The notes below the pieces were generated by a model. The model saw only the letters and a list, made by a program, of their open reading frames with translations, did no database searches and was not told the DNA's origin. DNA of 64,000 bases from Lagopus muta (Eukaryota; Chordata; Aves; Galliformes; Phasianidae). This document shows, piece by piece, positions 61,601 to 64,000 of this stretch. A program made the position numbers and the translations under genes. The stretch's first letter is position 1. Each line of letters opens with the position of its first letter. The stretch covers positions 11,089,469 through 11,153,468 of the forward strand of contig NC_064472.1 of the NCBI RefSeq assembly GCF_023343835.1. The letters run 5' to 3'.

Positions 61601-63535
61601 GAACTTCCTATGCTGCAGTTTCCGGCCGTTTCCCCTTGTCCTGTCTCCACTCACCACTGAAAAGAGTCCGTCCTCGCCATTCTGCCCCCCACACCTCAGA
61701 TATTTATAGACCTGGATCAGGTCCCCTCTCAGTCTTCTTTTCTCAAGGCTGAACAGACCCAGTTCACTCAGCCTTTCCTCATAGGAGAGATGCTCCAGGC
61801 CCCTCACCATCTTTGTGGCCCTCCGCTGGACTCTTTCCAAGACTCTTTCCTGACTGTGGTGCCAGGCATACGTACCATAAACACCCAAGTTTGGAAATAC
61901 CTCTACAACAATACCTGTATGCCTTTGCATATACACAAAAGGCATACCTGTTGGTGGAGGCACGTAAAATTTTTCTAAGTACTTAGATGACTTTTAATTC
62001 AGGAACTTCTGAACTTAAACAGACGCTTCCCATGGATCTACAAAATTATACAAGAAATTCAAAAATTCATAGCTTATTACCTGTGTTATAAACTGGCACC
62101 CAATGGTAAAACTCGTTTTGGTAGGGAACTGTGTCAAACTCAGTGCACTGCATCTGGCGAAAAGTTGGCAAGCCTTTCTGACAGGGGCTAATGTTACAGA
62201 CACGATAGCGTTTCCTTTCTCCAGTGCAGTAGTCTCCTCCAAATTGTGGTCTACAAAAAGAACGTTGAGACTGGGATGTGATACTGGGAGAAAAGTAGTT
62301 TCAAACAAGCAATGATTTTCAGGTTCCAGTGAAATAGCAAAGTGAATCAGAAACCTTTATAGGATAAACATACCTTTCACATGTACAAACACTTGAACAT
62401 GCCAGTATGAAGTATAAGGATCCAGAGATAACCTGTATCTTGGTACAAGCAGGAAGAAGCACTTGTACACTGCCCAGCTAAGCTGATAACAAAATTGCTT
62501 TATCAAACAATCTTCTCTAAAACACTGTATTTTCCAGACTGTTTGACAGTTCTTCCAGAAAGATCAAGTGATTTTTCAAAATTAGATGTAGGGTCCTCAT
62601 GAACTCAAGTATGTATTAGAAAACTCTGCCAATCACGTTCTGCACCTATCAGTTCATGTGTATAAATCTGAAAACAAAGCTGATGACTAACACAAAACAT
62701 GAAATGCAAGTCCTTGATTCCCCTCAGGAACAGAATGCTAACTATTGTTCCCATCCTTTCTATGAATACTTATTTATTCATGACAGCACTATTAAATTAA
62801 CATTTGTAGCATTTATGCAAAGCCTGCATGCAAAATAACAGGATTTTTTTGATTTCCTGTAGAAATAAGCTCCTTGGAAGGTAAGGATTAAATAATGAGA
62901 TAATGATTGTATAAGGTGCACCAAGTGAACTTCACAGAAGTATGCTTAAATGGGGAGATGAAGTTCAGTCTGTTTTGCTGCAGCACCCAACAGTAAACCA
63001 GAGTCACATAAAAATGTCTCCTACATCTTAAGTTCCATAAAGATCTTGAATAAAAGGCATGGAAAAAATTGTGTACTCAGCTTACTCTGGGTTATCACAT
63101 AGTCTCTCTGCGCTCTGAACTCCTGCCCCACAGGTCCTTGTGCAATGGGACCAGGATGACCAAACGCCCCATCCACCGTGGACTGCTTCTGGAGTTTTGC
63201 CTACTGTAATGCACTCACCAGAGAAGCACCACTGAAGAGAGAAGAGAAATTATAAACAAGACTATTACAACACAGAAAAATGTTACATTAGCTGCTTGCT
63301 ATTTCAAGTTCTGAAGATTGACAACTTCAATGGAAACTGAAAAGCAGATATCAAAGGGTGACTCTCTTTTACAGGTAAACAATAGCAGAGATTCTCATGG
63401 TTTTTCTGAAAACATTTTGCAGGCACCAAACCTTGCAGTCACCTTGTTTTCTCCACACCGAGTTCCATCTGCAGCAGCATCCAGCTTAGAGCGGCAGGAG
63501 CCTTTCACTGAGCACCAGAGTGTTTGGCAGAGGTT
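4414..63535 (-). CDS. ADAMTS12: ADAMTS12, 3' portion of gene (14 coding exons, partial at 5' end)
   Basis: Secreted zinc metalloprotease with thrombospondin repeats; family members are known to act in the extracellular matrix, and ADAMTS12 cleaves COMP and has anti-angiogenic roles. Fourteen exons on the minus strand, all with GT donors and AG acceptors, join in one frame to 1080 codons plus a TAG stop. Domain order by residue counted from the window's first codon: end of disintegrin-like region 1-31, TSR1 about 52-103, cysteine-rich about 104-205, spacer to about 335, TSR2 336-393, TSR3 394-452, TSR4 456-508, mucin-like 509-832, TSR5 836-884, TSR6 887-942, last TSR 945-999, PLAC 1007-1039, then a basic tail. 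The long mucin exon plus C-terminal TSRs and PLAC restrict the family to ADAMTS7 or ADAMTS12. Remembered peptides such as [15 protein letters not shown] and NGRQKKC fit ADAMTS12 better. The exons for signal peptide, prodomain and catalytic domain lie beyond 64000. The exon for one TSR appears to be missing. Confidence 0.96.
4647..6682 (-). other. ADAMTS12: ADAMTS12 last intron
   Basis: About 2.0 kb. Holds an ancient CR1/L3-like fragment at 5384-5480; otherwise I see no exons, repeats or structured elements. Confidence 0.7.
5384..5480 (+). mobile_element. ancient CR1/L3-type LINE fragment
   Basis: Contains TGGAACTCGCTGCCAGAAG, then AGGTGGTAG and a TTTCAAAAAAGGAGTTTCA piece, the conserved near-3' segment of old CR1/L3 LINEs (minus intermediate bases). 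No tail is preserved. Identified from remembered consensus only. Confidence 0.5.
6683..6836 (-). CDS. ADAMTS12: ADAMTS12 exon (human exon 23 equivalent): last TSR body
   Basis: 154 nt, phase 0 in and phase 1 out. It encodes [20 protein letters not shown], then [19 protein letters not shown]. The [10 protein letters not shown] end corresponds to the final TSR of ADAMTS12. It joins directly and in frame to WRVEPWNE of the preceding recognised exon, because the human-exon-22 counterpart was not found. Acceptor is GACTTTTTTTCAG|TGC and donor is GCAG|GTATGA. Confidence 0.96.
8009..8026. repeat. (AT)n microsatellite
   Basis: A run of about nine AT units within a longer AT/GT-rich stretch from 7998 to 8030. 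Confidence 0.9.
9100..9454 (+). mobile_element. CR1 LINE, 3' fragment
   Basis: Shows CTCTTCAGCCTTGGGAAGGC, GGAGACAGGACATGAGGAAG, GAGGCTGGATAAGGCCCTGG, GGAGTTGGACTAGATGGCCT and a terminal TTCTAAGATTCTATGA tail: the 3' UTR end of a bird CR1. 5'-truncated, as is usual, and moderately diverged. Confidence 0.9.
9591..9828 (-). mobile_element. CR1 LINE, 3' fragment
   Basis: Begins at TCACAGAATTACAGAATCAG (complement of the CR1 tail) and continues through GAGACTCCACAGCCTCC and a TTCTTCCTCATGTTTGTATG stretch. It faces the CR1 at 9100-9454 tail to tail, with about 135 bp between them. Confidence 0.85.
11550..11723 (-). CDS. ADAMTS12: ADAMTS12 exon (human exon 21 equivalent): TSR6 body and start of the next TSR
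   Basis: 174 nt, 58 codons, phases 0/0. It encodes [32 protein letters not shown] and [18 protein letters not shown]. The RPFHCQ and CNxEPC pieces match the ADAMTS12 TSR6 pattern as I remember it. The usual CxxS/TCG O-fucosylation motif is replaced by CSAYCN. The closing WRVEPWNE is the first strand of the following repeat. Acceptor is TTGTTTACAG|TGC and donor is GAG|GTATTA. Confidence 0.96.
11724..13087 (-). other. ADAMTS12: ADAMTS12 intron, 1.4 kb
   Basis: AT-rich sequence between the TSR6 and TSR5 exons. No repeat, exon or other element recognised. Confidence 0.7.
13088..13240 (-). CDS. ADAMTS12: ADAMTS12 exon (human exon 20 equivalent): TSR5 body and start of TSR6
   Basis: 153 nt, 51 codons, phases 0/0. 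It encodes [18 protein letters not shown], then [20 protein letters not shown] and K. The first 41 residues finish TSR5, with the CSTTCG O-fucosylation consensus; WKTGNWSK opens TSR6. Acceptor is TTTGACCAG|TGC and donor is AAG|GTAATT. Confidence 0.97.
14700..15480 (+). mobile_element. very old CR1 ORF2 remnant
   Basis: Heavily decayed, but the order of landmarks matches a CR1 reverse-transcriptase region: GTCAACATGGAGCTATCAAG, a later TCCAGAGCCCAGCTCTTTTC, then CATAAAATGTGCAGACAACA (the F-A-D-D-T motif region, now broken) and CTTGGTTGGGAGAGTTGGCA. No open frame survives. Boundaries are approximate. Confidence 0.5.
16060..16866 (+). mobile_element. CR1 LINE, ORF2 end plus 3' UTR
   Basis: Contains GGTCCTGCACCTGGGGAGGA, TGGCCATGAGCCAGCAGTGT, TCTACTCTGCCCTGGTGAGG, AGGCTGCCCTGAGAGGTTGT and a terminal CATTCTGATGTTCTGTGAAT. 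Reading frames are broken by several frameshifts and stops, so this is a dead copy. Confidence 0.92.
16880..18847 (+). mobile_element. CR1 LINE, long degenerate copy (about 2 kb)
   Basis: Longest CR1 here. Landmarks in order: GAGAATGAAGAACTGCCCAC, AGTCCATGGGAATTCCTGAT, GACTGGAAAAGGGGTAAT, GGCAAGATCATGGAACAGAA, AGCATTTGACACTGTCCTGC, ACTGTATCCAGGCCTGGGGC, GAGAGGCTGAGAGAGGTGGG and the tail CATTCTATGATTCTATG. The reverse-transcriptase frame is full of stops. About 170 bp at 17250-17425 do not fit the element and may be a secondary insertion. Confidence 0.9.
19980..20309 (+). mobile_element. young CR1 LINE, 3' fragment
   Basis: Runs from AAATATCTGAGATGTGGGGG through GAATGGCGAGGCCGGACTCT and GTTGGACTCGATGATCTCTG to the tail CAATTCTGTGATTCTGTAA. 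Almost identical, in reverse complement, to the copies at 41174 and 61393, so it belongs to the same recently active subfamily. Ends 340 bp short of the mucin exon. Confidence 0.95.
20649..21788 (-). CDS. ADAMTS12: ADAMTS12 large exon (human exon 19 equivalent): TSR4, mucin-like domain, start of TSR5
   Basis: 1140 nt, 380 codons, phases 0/0 and open throughout. The first 45 residues complete TSR4 ([27 protein letters not shown]). About 320 residues rich in Ser, Thr, Pro, Glu and Asp follow, with basic PRRGK and PPRRIP patches near the start, several Asn sequons and no cysteine, matching the mucin-like module that only ADAMTS7 and ADAMTS12 carry. The exon closes with [11 protein letters not shown], the first strand of TSR5. 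In mammals this module carries chondroitin sulphate (known for ADAMTS7 and ADAMTS12). I see no strong acidic Ser-Gly cluster here, so that modification is uncertain in this species. Confidence 0.97.
21789..24445 (-). other. ADAMTS12: ADAMTS12 intron, 2.7 kb
   Basis: AT-rich. Contains the long interrupted A tract at 23625-23688 and a small ATGTTATG-type tandem around 22399-22431. Nothing else recognised. Confidence 0.7.
23625..23688. repeat. poly(A) tract with regularly spaced G interruptions
   Basis: 64 bases of A broken only by single Gs at 23639, 23650, 23661 and 23673, spacings of 11, 11 and 12. It lies within an open frame of pure low-complexity lysine and is not coding. Confidence 0.95.
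24446..24656 (-). CDS. ADAMTS12: ADAMTS12 exon (human exon 18 equivalent): TSR3 and start of TSR4
   Basis: 211 nt, phase 2 in and phase 0 out, 70 whole codons. It encodes [58 protein letters not shown] and WTVSNWTE. That is all of TSR3 (CSTTCG keeps the O-fucosylation consensus) and the opening Trp-rich strand of TSR4. NWT is an N-glycosylation sequon. Donor is GAG|GTAAGT. Confidence 0.98.
25480..25497. repeat. (AAAC)n microsatellite
   Basis: Four to five AAAC units. A second, looser C/A-rich patch lies at 25120-25170. Confidence 0.85.
28172..28207. repeat. (CAAAA)n simple repeat
   Basis: About six CAAAA-type units with one expanded A run. Confidence 0.9.
28993..29061 (-). mobile_element. 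CR1 LINE, 3' terminal scrap
   Basis: ATCACAGATTCATAGAACA followed by TTTTGGTTGGAAAAGGCTTC and AGATCATAAAGTCCAAC is the complement of a CR1 3' end. Only about 70 bp remain. Confidence 0.75.
30068..30262 (+). mobile_element. CR1 LINE fragment with internal deletion
   Basis: An ORF2 segment (CAAAGGGACCTGGACAAAC through GTATTGCATTTGGGTTGGGA) is joined almost directly to the 3' end (TTGGAACGGGTTGGTTTCAG, then CATTCTATGATCCTATA), so most of the intervening sequence has been lost. Confidence 0.85.
30643..30769 (-). CDS. ADAMTS12: ADAMTS12 exon (human exon 17 equivalent): second half of TSR2
   Basis: 127 nt, phase 1 in and phase 2 out. It encodes [18 protein letters not shown], then [20 protein letters not shown] and CPPR. 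The FCDP and NGRQKKC pieces are characteristic of ADAMTS12 TSR2. Acceptor is GTCTCTTACAG|GG and donor is CCAAG|GTACC. Confidence 0.96.
32399..32460 (-). mobile_element. possible CR1 3' scrap
   Basis: AGAATAGGATAGTTCAGTCG then GAAGGGACCTCTAAAGCCAT resembles a decayed CR1 3' end in reverse complement. Short and diverged. Confidence 0.4.
33864..33914 (+). mobile_element. CR1 LINE, 3' terminal scrap
   Basis: GTTGGAACGAGATGATCTTT then AAGGTTCCTTCCAACCCAAC and CCATTCTGTGA is the last 50 bp of a CR1. Confidence 0.8.
36484..36914 (+). mobile_element. CR1 LINE, 3' fragment
   Basis: GAAGACAGGCTGAGAAATCT, CATGAGGAAGAACTTACAGG, GAGCACTGGAACAGTCTGCC and a terminal CTTGTGATTCTGTG. Moderately diverged, with one broken ORF2-end reading frame. 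Confidence 0.9.
38571..38630 (+). repeat. short direct duplication
   Basis: GAATTTCAGGGCAGGT occurs at 38571 and again at 38610, an offset of 39 bp. Confidence 0.8.
38820..38961 (-). CDS. ADAMTS12: ADAMTS12 exon (human exon 16 equivalent): end of spacer and start of TSR2
   Basis: 142 nt, phase 0 in and phase 1 out. It encodes [20 protein letters not shown] then [20 protein letters not shown]. This carries the last spacer strand and the first half of TSR2, including the CTVTCG O-fucosylation consensus. Acceptor is CTGTTTTTCCAG|C and donor is AGAG|GTAATT. Confidence 0.97.
38962..39891 (-). other. ADAMTS12: ADAMTS12 intron, 0.9 kb
   Basis: Between the two spacer exons. Contains an A-rich CAAAA/CAAA region at 39027-39110; the remainder has no recognised element. 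Confidence 0.7.
39027..39110. repeat. A-rich (CAAAA)-type low-complexity region
   Basis: More than 80 bp of A runs broken by single C or G. It produces a spurious lysine/glutamine-rich open frame on the plus strand. Confidence 0.9.
39892..40136 (-). CDS. ADAMTS12: ADAMTS12 exon (human exon 15 equivalent): spacer domain
   Basis: 245 nt, phase 1 in and phase 0 out. It encodes [57 protein letters not shown] and [10 protein letters not shown], a cysteine-free spacer segment. In ADAMTS proteases the spacer mediates matrix and substrate binding. Two Asn sequons are visible (NLT and NES). Donor is CAG|GTAAGT, a consensus site. Confidence 0.98.
41174..42070 (-). mobile_element. young CR1 LINE, about 0.9 kb, with intact ORF2 C-terminal frame
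   Basis: 3' tail at the left (complement of CAATTCTGTGATTCTATG), 5' truncation near 42070. An uninterrupted minus-strand frame of about 240 codons includes [13 protein letters not shown], the motif C (F-A-D-D) of the reverse transcriptase palm, then [40 protein letters not shown] and a C-terminal [11 protein letters not shown]. This is a 5'-truncated fragment, not a functional element. Close relatives lie at 19980 and 61393. Confidence 0.96.
42097..42134. repeat. 10-bp perfect inverted repeat around (GTTT)n
   Basis: CACCATTTTT (42097-42106) and AAAAATGGTG (42125-42134) flank an 18-base GTTT repeat, immediately outside the 5' truncation point of the CR1 at 41174-42070. Confidence 0.85.
43471..43900 (-). 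mobile_element. CR1 LINE, 3' fragment
   Basis: TAGAATCACAGTATCATAGA, TCAAGTTGGAAAAGACCTTA, AGATCATGAAGTCTAATCGC, GTCATTTCCCCTCGTCCTGT, CAGCCCTAGTTCCTCCAG. A different, older subfamily from the young trio. Its 5' end faces the 5' end of the next CR1, 36 bp away. Confidence 0.93.
43937..44713 (+). mobile_element. CR1 LINE, ORF2 end plus 3' UTR
   Basis: CCAGGGTGTTGCACTTGGGT, CATGAGCCAGCAGTGTGTGC, GAGCACCTCTCCTATGAGG, AACAGGTTGCCCAAGGAGGC, GGCTGGATGTGGCTCTGGGC, ending GCCATTCTATGATTCTATGA. Partly open frames remain but are interrupted. Confidence 0.95.
45565..45604 (+). repeat. purine-rich tandem GTAGAAGRGAA repeat
   Basis: Three imperfect copies of a 13-15 bp unit containing AGTAGAAG followed by AGAA or GGAA. 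Confidence 0.8.
46469..46589 (-). CDS. ADAMTS12: ADAMTS12 exon (human exon 14 equivalent): end of cysteine-rich domain, entry to spacer
   Basis: 121 nt, phase 0 in and phase 1 out. It encodes [20 protein letters not shown] then [19 protein letters not shown] is an N-glycosylation sequon, and CGVCLGDGS is the diagnostic end of the ADAMTS cysteine-rich domain; ADAMTS7 has an R in place of the L, which favours ADAMTS12. Just upstream of the CCCTAG acceptor lies a 15-base A run on the plus strand, which forms its polypyrimidine tract. Confidence 0.96.
46590..54321 (-). other. ADAMTS12: ADAMTS12 intron, 7.7 kb, repeat-poor
   Basis: No CR1 copy recognised in the whole intron, unlike its neighbours. 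Seen: a short GTAACTA-rich near-palindrome at 46802-46840 and a small A run at 51414-51427. The 48140-48400 segment is more GC-rich, without an assignable identity. Confidence 0.65.
54322..54455 (-). CDS. ADAMTS12: ADAMTS12 exon (human exon 13 equivalent): cysteine-rich domain
   Basis: 134 nt, entering in phase 1 and ending in phase 0. It encodes [20 protein letters not shown] then [20 protein letters not shown], with the conserved DGTPC core of the ADAMTS cysteine-rich domain. Acceptor is TTTCCTTTCAG|CTAATC and donor is AAG|GTATTG. Flanked by introns of about 7.6 and 7.7 kb, the longest two in the window after the first. Confidence 0.97.
55287..55649 (+). mobile_element. CR1 LINE, 3' fragment
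   Basis: GGGAGCAACTAAGGGAACTG, GGGGAGACCTTATCACTCTC, GGCACAGGCTGTCTAGGGAG, CTTCCTGACCTTAATGATTC. The short tail TGATTCTATGA survives. Confidence 0.92.
57932..57958. repeat. A27 homopolymer
   Basis: Uninterrupted run of 27 A on the plus strand with no recognisable retrotransposed body next to it. Confidence 0.95.
59280..59540 (+). promoter_or_regulatory. GC-rich promoter-like or LTR-like block
   Basis: GC-rich island in AT-rich intron. Two exact TGAGTCA (AP-1 type) sites at 59317-59323 and 59360-59366, a GGAAGGGGTGGAGC GC-box-like stretch near 59407, a TATA-like ATTTAAG at 59444-59450 and a splice-donor-like ATGG|GTAAGC at about 59524. This layout fits an ERV LTR or a solitary promoter; I favour an LTR but cannot name the family. 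On the plus strand it would be antisense to ADAMTS12. Confidence 0.45.
61393..61850 (-). mobile_element. young CR1 LINE, 3' fragment
   Basis: Left end TTCACAGAATCGCAGGGGTT is the complement of the tail. The frame [20 protein letters not shown] then [20 protein letters not shown] is still open into the 3' UTR. Near-identical over its length to the copies at 41174 and 19980. The 5' truncation falls at a repeated CTCTTTCC. Confidence 0.95.
62081..62250 (-). CDS. ADAMTS12: ADAMTS12 exon (human exon 12 equivalent): end of TSR1 and start of cysteine-rich domain
   Basis: 170 nt, entering in phase 2 and leaving in phase 1. It encodes [19 protein letters not shown], the second half of TSR1, then [17 protein letters not shown], the standard opening of the ADAMTS cysteine-rich domain. 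Acceptor is TTTTTGTAG|A and donor is ACAG|GTAATA. Confidence 0.97.
62251..63085 (-). other. ADAMTS12: ADAMTS12 intron within TSR1, 0.8 kb
   Basis: Splits TSR1 between two exons in phase 2. No repeat or other element recognised. Confidence 0.75.
63086..63231 (-). CDS. ADAMTS12: ADAMTS12 exon (human exon 11 equivalent): start of TSR1
   Basis: 146 nt, starts in phase 0 and ends after two bases of a Glu codon. It encodes [15 protein letters not shown], then [19 protein letters not shown], which opens the first, central thrombospondin type 1 repeat. WGVWSSW holds the canonical WxxW C-mannosylation motif, and CTRTCG fits the O-fucosylation consensus (both known for ADAMTS TSRs). Donor is GA|GTAAGC. 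Confidence 0.97.
63443..63535 (-). CDS. ADAMTS12: ADAMTS12 exon (human exon 10 equivalent): disintegrin-like region end
   Basis: 93 nt, 31 codons, intron phases 0/0. The acceptor follows a TTTCTTTTCCAG tract and the donor is AAG|GTGACT. It encodes [14 protein letters not shown] and then [11 protein letters not shown], the typical end of the ADAMTS disintegrin-like region, whose Cys-x-Leu-Trp-Cys pattern precedes TSR1. Only 211 nt of intron separate it from the next exon, the shortest intron in the window. Numbering by human exon is inferred from counting back from the last exon. Confidence 0.95.
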
Positions 63536-64000
63536 CTGGAAAAGAAAGAAAATGGCTGTAATATGAAGCAGAGCTCAAGAACCATGGCTAAGAGCTTCAA
63601 AATATTCCTATAGTTTTGTACATCAATTTACCAAGCCTTATAAGGGCTGCGTTTCCAGAGACATGTTCAGAGTTTTCCACAAGTTAGGACACACCAGGAG
63701 TCCGTATTTAGGCACTCTTTGTTAGCCTACAGAGAGGGACTCTGACAAATACCTAACTGTGAATATTTTCTGTAAGTGAATTAACTGCTGTGAGTTTAAA
63801 TACTCTCCTCATTGGCTGCTCACCTTCCAGCTACATACAGGAAAAATTACAGTGTTTGGGAACTACTGTTTATAGTGAAGGTGAACAGAGTCTGTTATTT
63901 TCACATTAAAAGTACAGTGCAGTATACATGGTATTTTTTACTGCTGCTTATTTGTAAACAGTGAAATCAAAGAAGGTTACTTAAACCTGTCAGGTAGGTG
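63536..64000 (-). other. ADAMTS12: ADAMTS12 intron running off the right edge
   Basis: No cysteine-bearing open frame with splice sites was found here, so the next upstream exon (disintegrin/catalytic end) lies beyond the window. Confidence 0.7.

Larger units (their letters stand above)
54456..62080 (-). other. ADAMTS12: ADAMTS12 intron, 7.6 kb
   Basis: Contains CR1 copies at 55287-55649 and 61393-61850, an A27 run at 57932-57958 and the promoter- or LTR-like block at 59280-59540. The stretches 55650-57930 and 59700-61390 hold nothing recognised. Confidence 0.7.

Noticed and set aside
1..64000. CRISPR arrays, operons, tRNA or rRNA genes
   Set aside because: No regularly spaced identical repeats with unique spacers, no ribosomal blocks and no tRNA cloverleaf recognised; the sequence is a vertebrate nuclear locus.
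63536..64000. A further upstream ADAMTS12 exon
   Set aside because: No minus-strand open segment with cysteine or metalloprotease motifs between plausible splice sites was found before the edge.

Overview
The window is vertebrate nuclear DNA, almost certainly avian and most likely from a galliform such as chicken. It is AT-rich, its coding exons are small and separated by multi-kilobase introns, and it is littered with 5'-truncated CR1 LINEs carrying the bird-type ATTCTATG/ATTCTGTG tails. There are no bacterial-style operons. The one gene I can support runs on the minus strand: the 3' two-thirds of ADAMTS12, a secreted zinc metalloprotease of the ADAMTS family. Its 5' part (signal peptide, prodomain, catalytic domain) lies beyond the right edge. 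ADAMTS12 is Z-linked in birds (established knowledge), so the window is probably from chromosome Z (inference).

Reading the minus strand from right to left I placed 14 coding exons with GT-AG boundaries: 63443-63535, 63086-63231, 62081-62250, 54322-54455, 46469-46589, 39892-40136, 38820-38961, 30643-30769, 24446-24656, 20649-21788, 13088-13240, 11550-11723, 6683-6836 and 4414-4646. They total 3243 nt, join in one frame without internal stops and give 1080 residues plus a stop. Residue numbers in this annotation count from the first residue encoded in the window. Domain order is: end of the disintegrin-like region, TSR1, cysteine-rich, spacer, TSR2-TSR4, a Ser/Thr/Pro-rich mucin-like segment inside one 1140-nt exon, TSR5, TSR6, the terminal TSR, and a six-cysteine PLAC domain. 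The exon expected to encode the core of the penultimate TSR (human exon 22) was not found between 6837 and 11549. The frame is intact without it, so the encoded protein appears to have seven TSRs rather than eight.

The rest is intron, plus 4.4 kb of 3' UTR and downstream DNA at the left. Recognisable content: about fifteen CR1 copies of different ages. Those at 19980-20309, 41174-42070 and 61393-61850 are nearly identical and young; the one at 14700-15480 is very old. There is also an eroded avian retroviral LTR at 300-835, a second LTR-like or promoter-like GC-rich block at 59280-59540, simple repeats, and a perfect 45-bp inverted repeat (1-45 and 1615-1659) bracketing the left LTR. I found no CRISPR, no RNA gene, no second protein-coding gene and no evidence of a new molecular system. 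The observations most worth checking are the missing TSR exon, the left-end inverted repeat and the promoter-like block at 59.3-59.5 kb.
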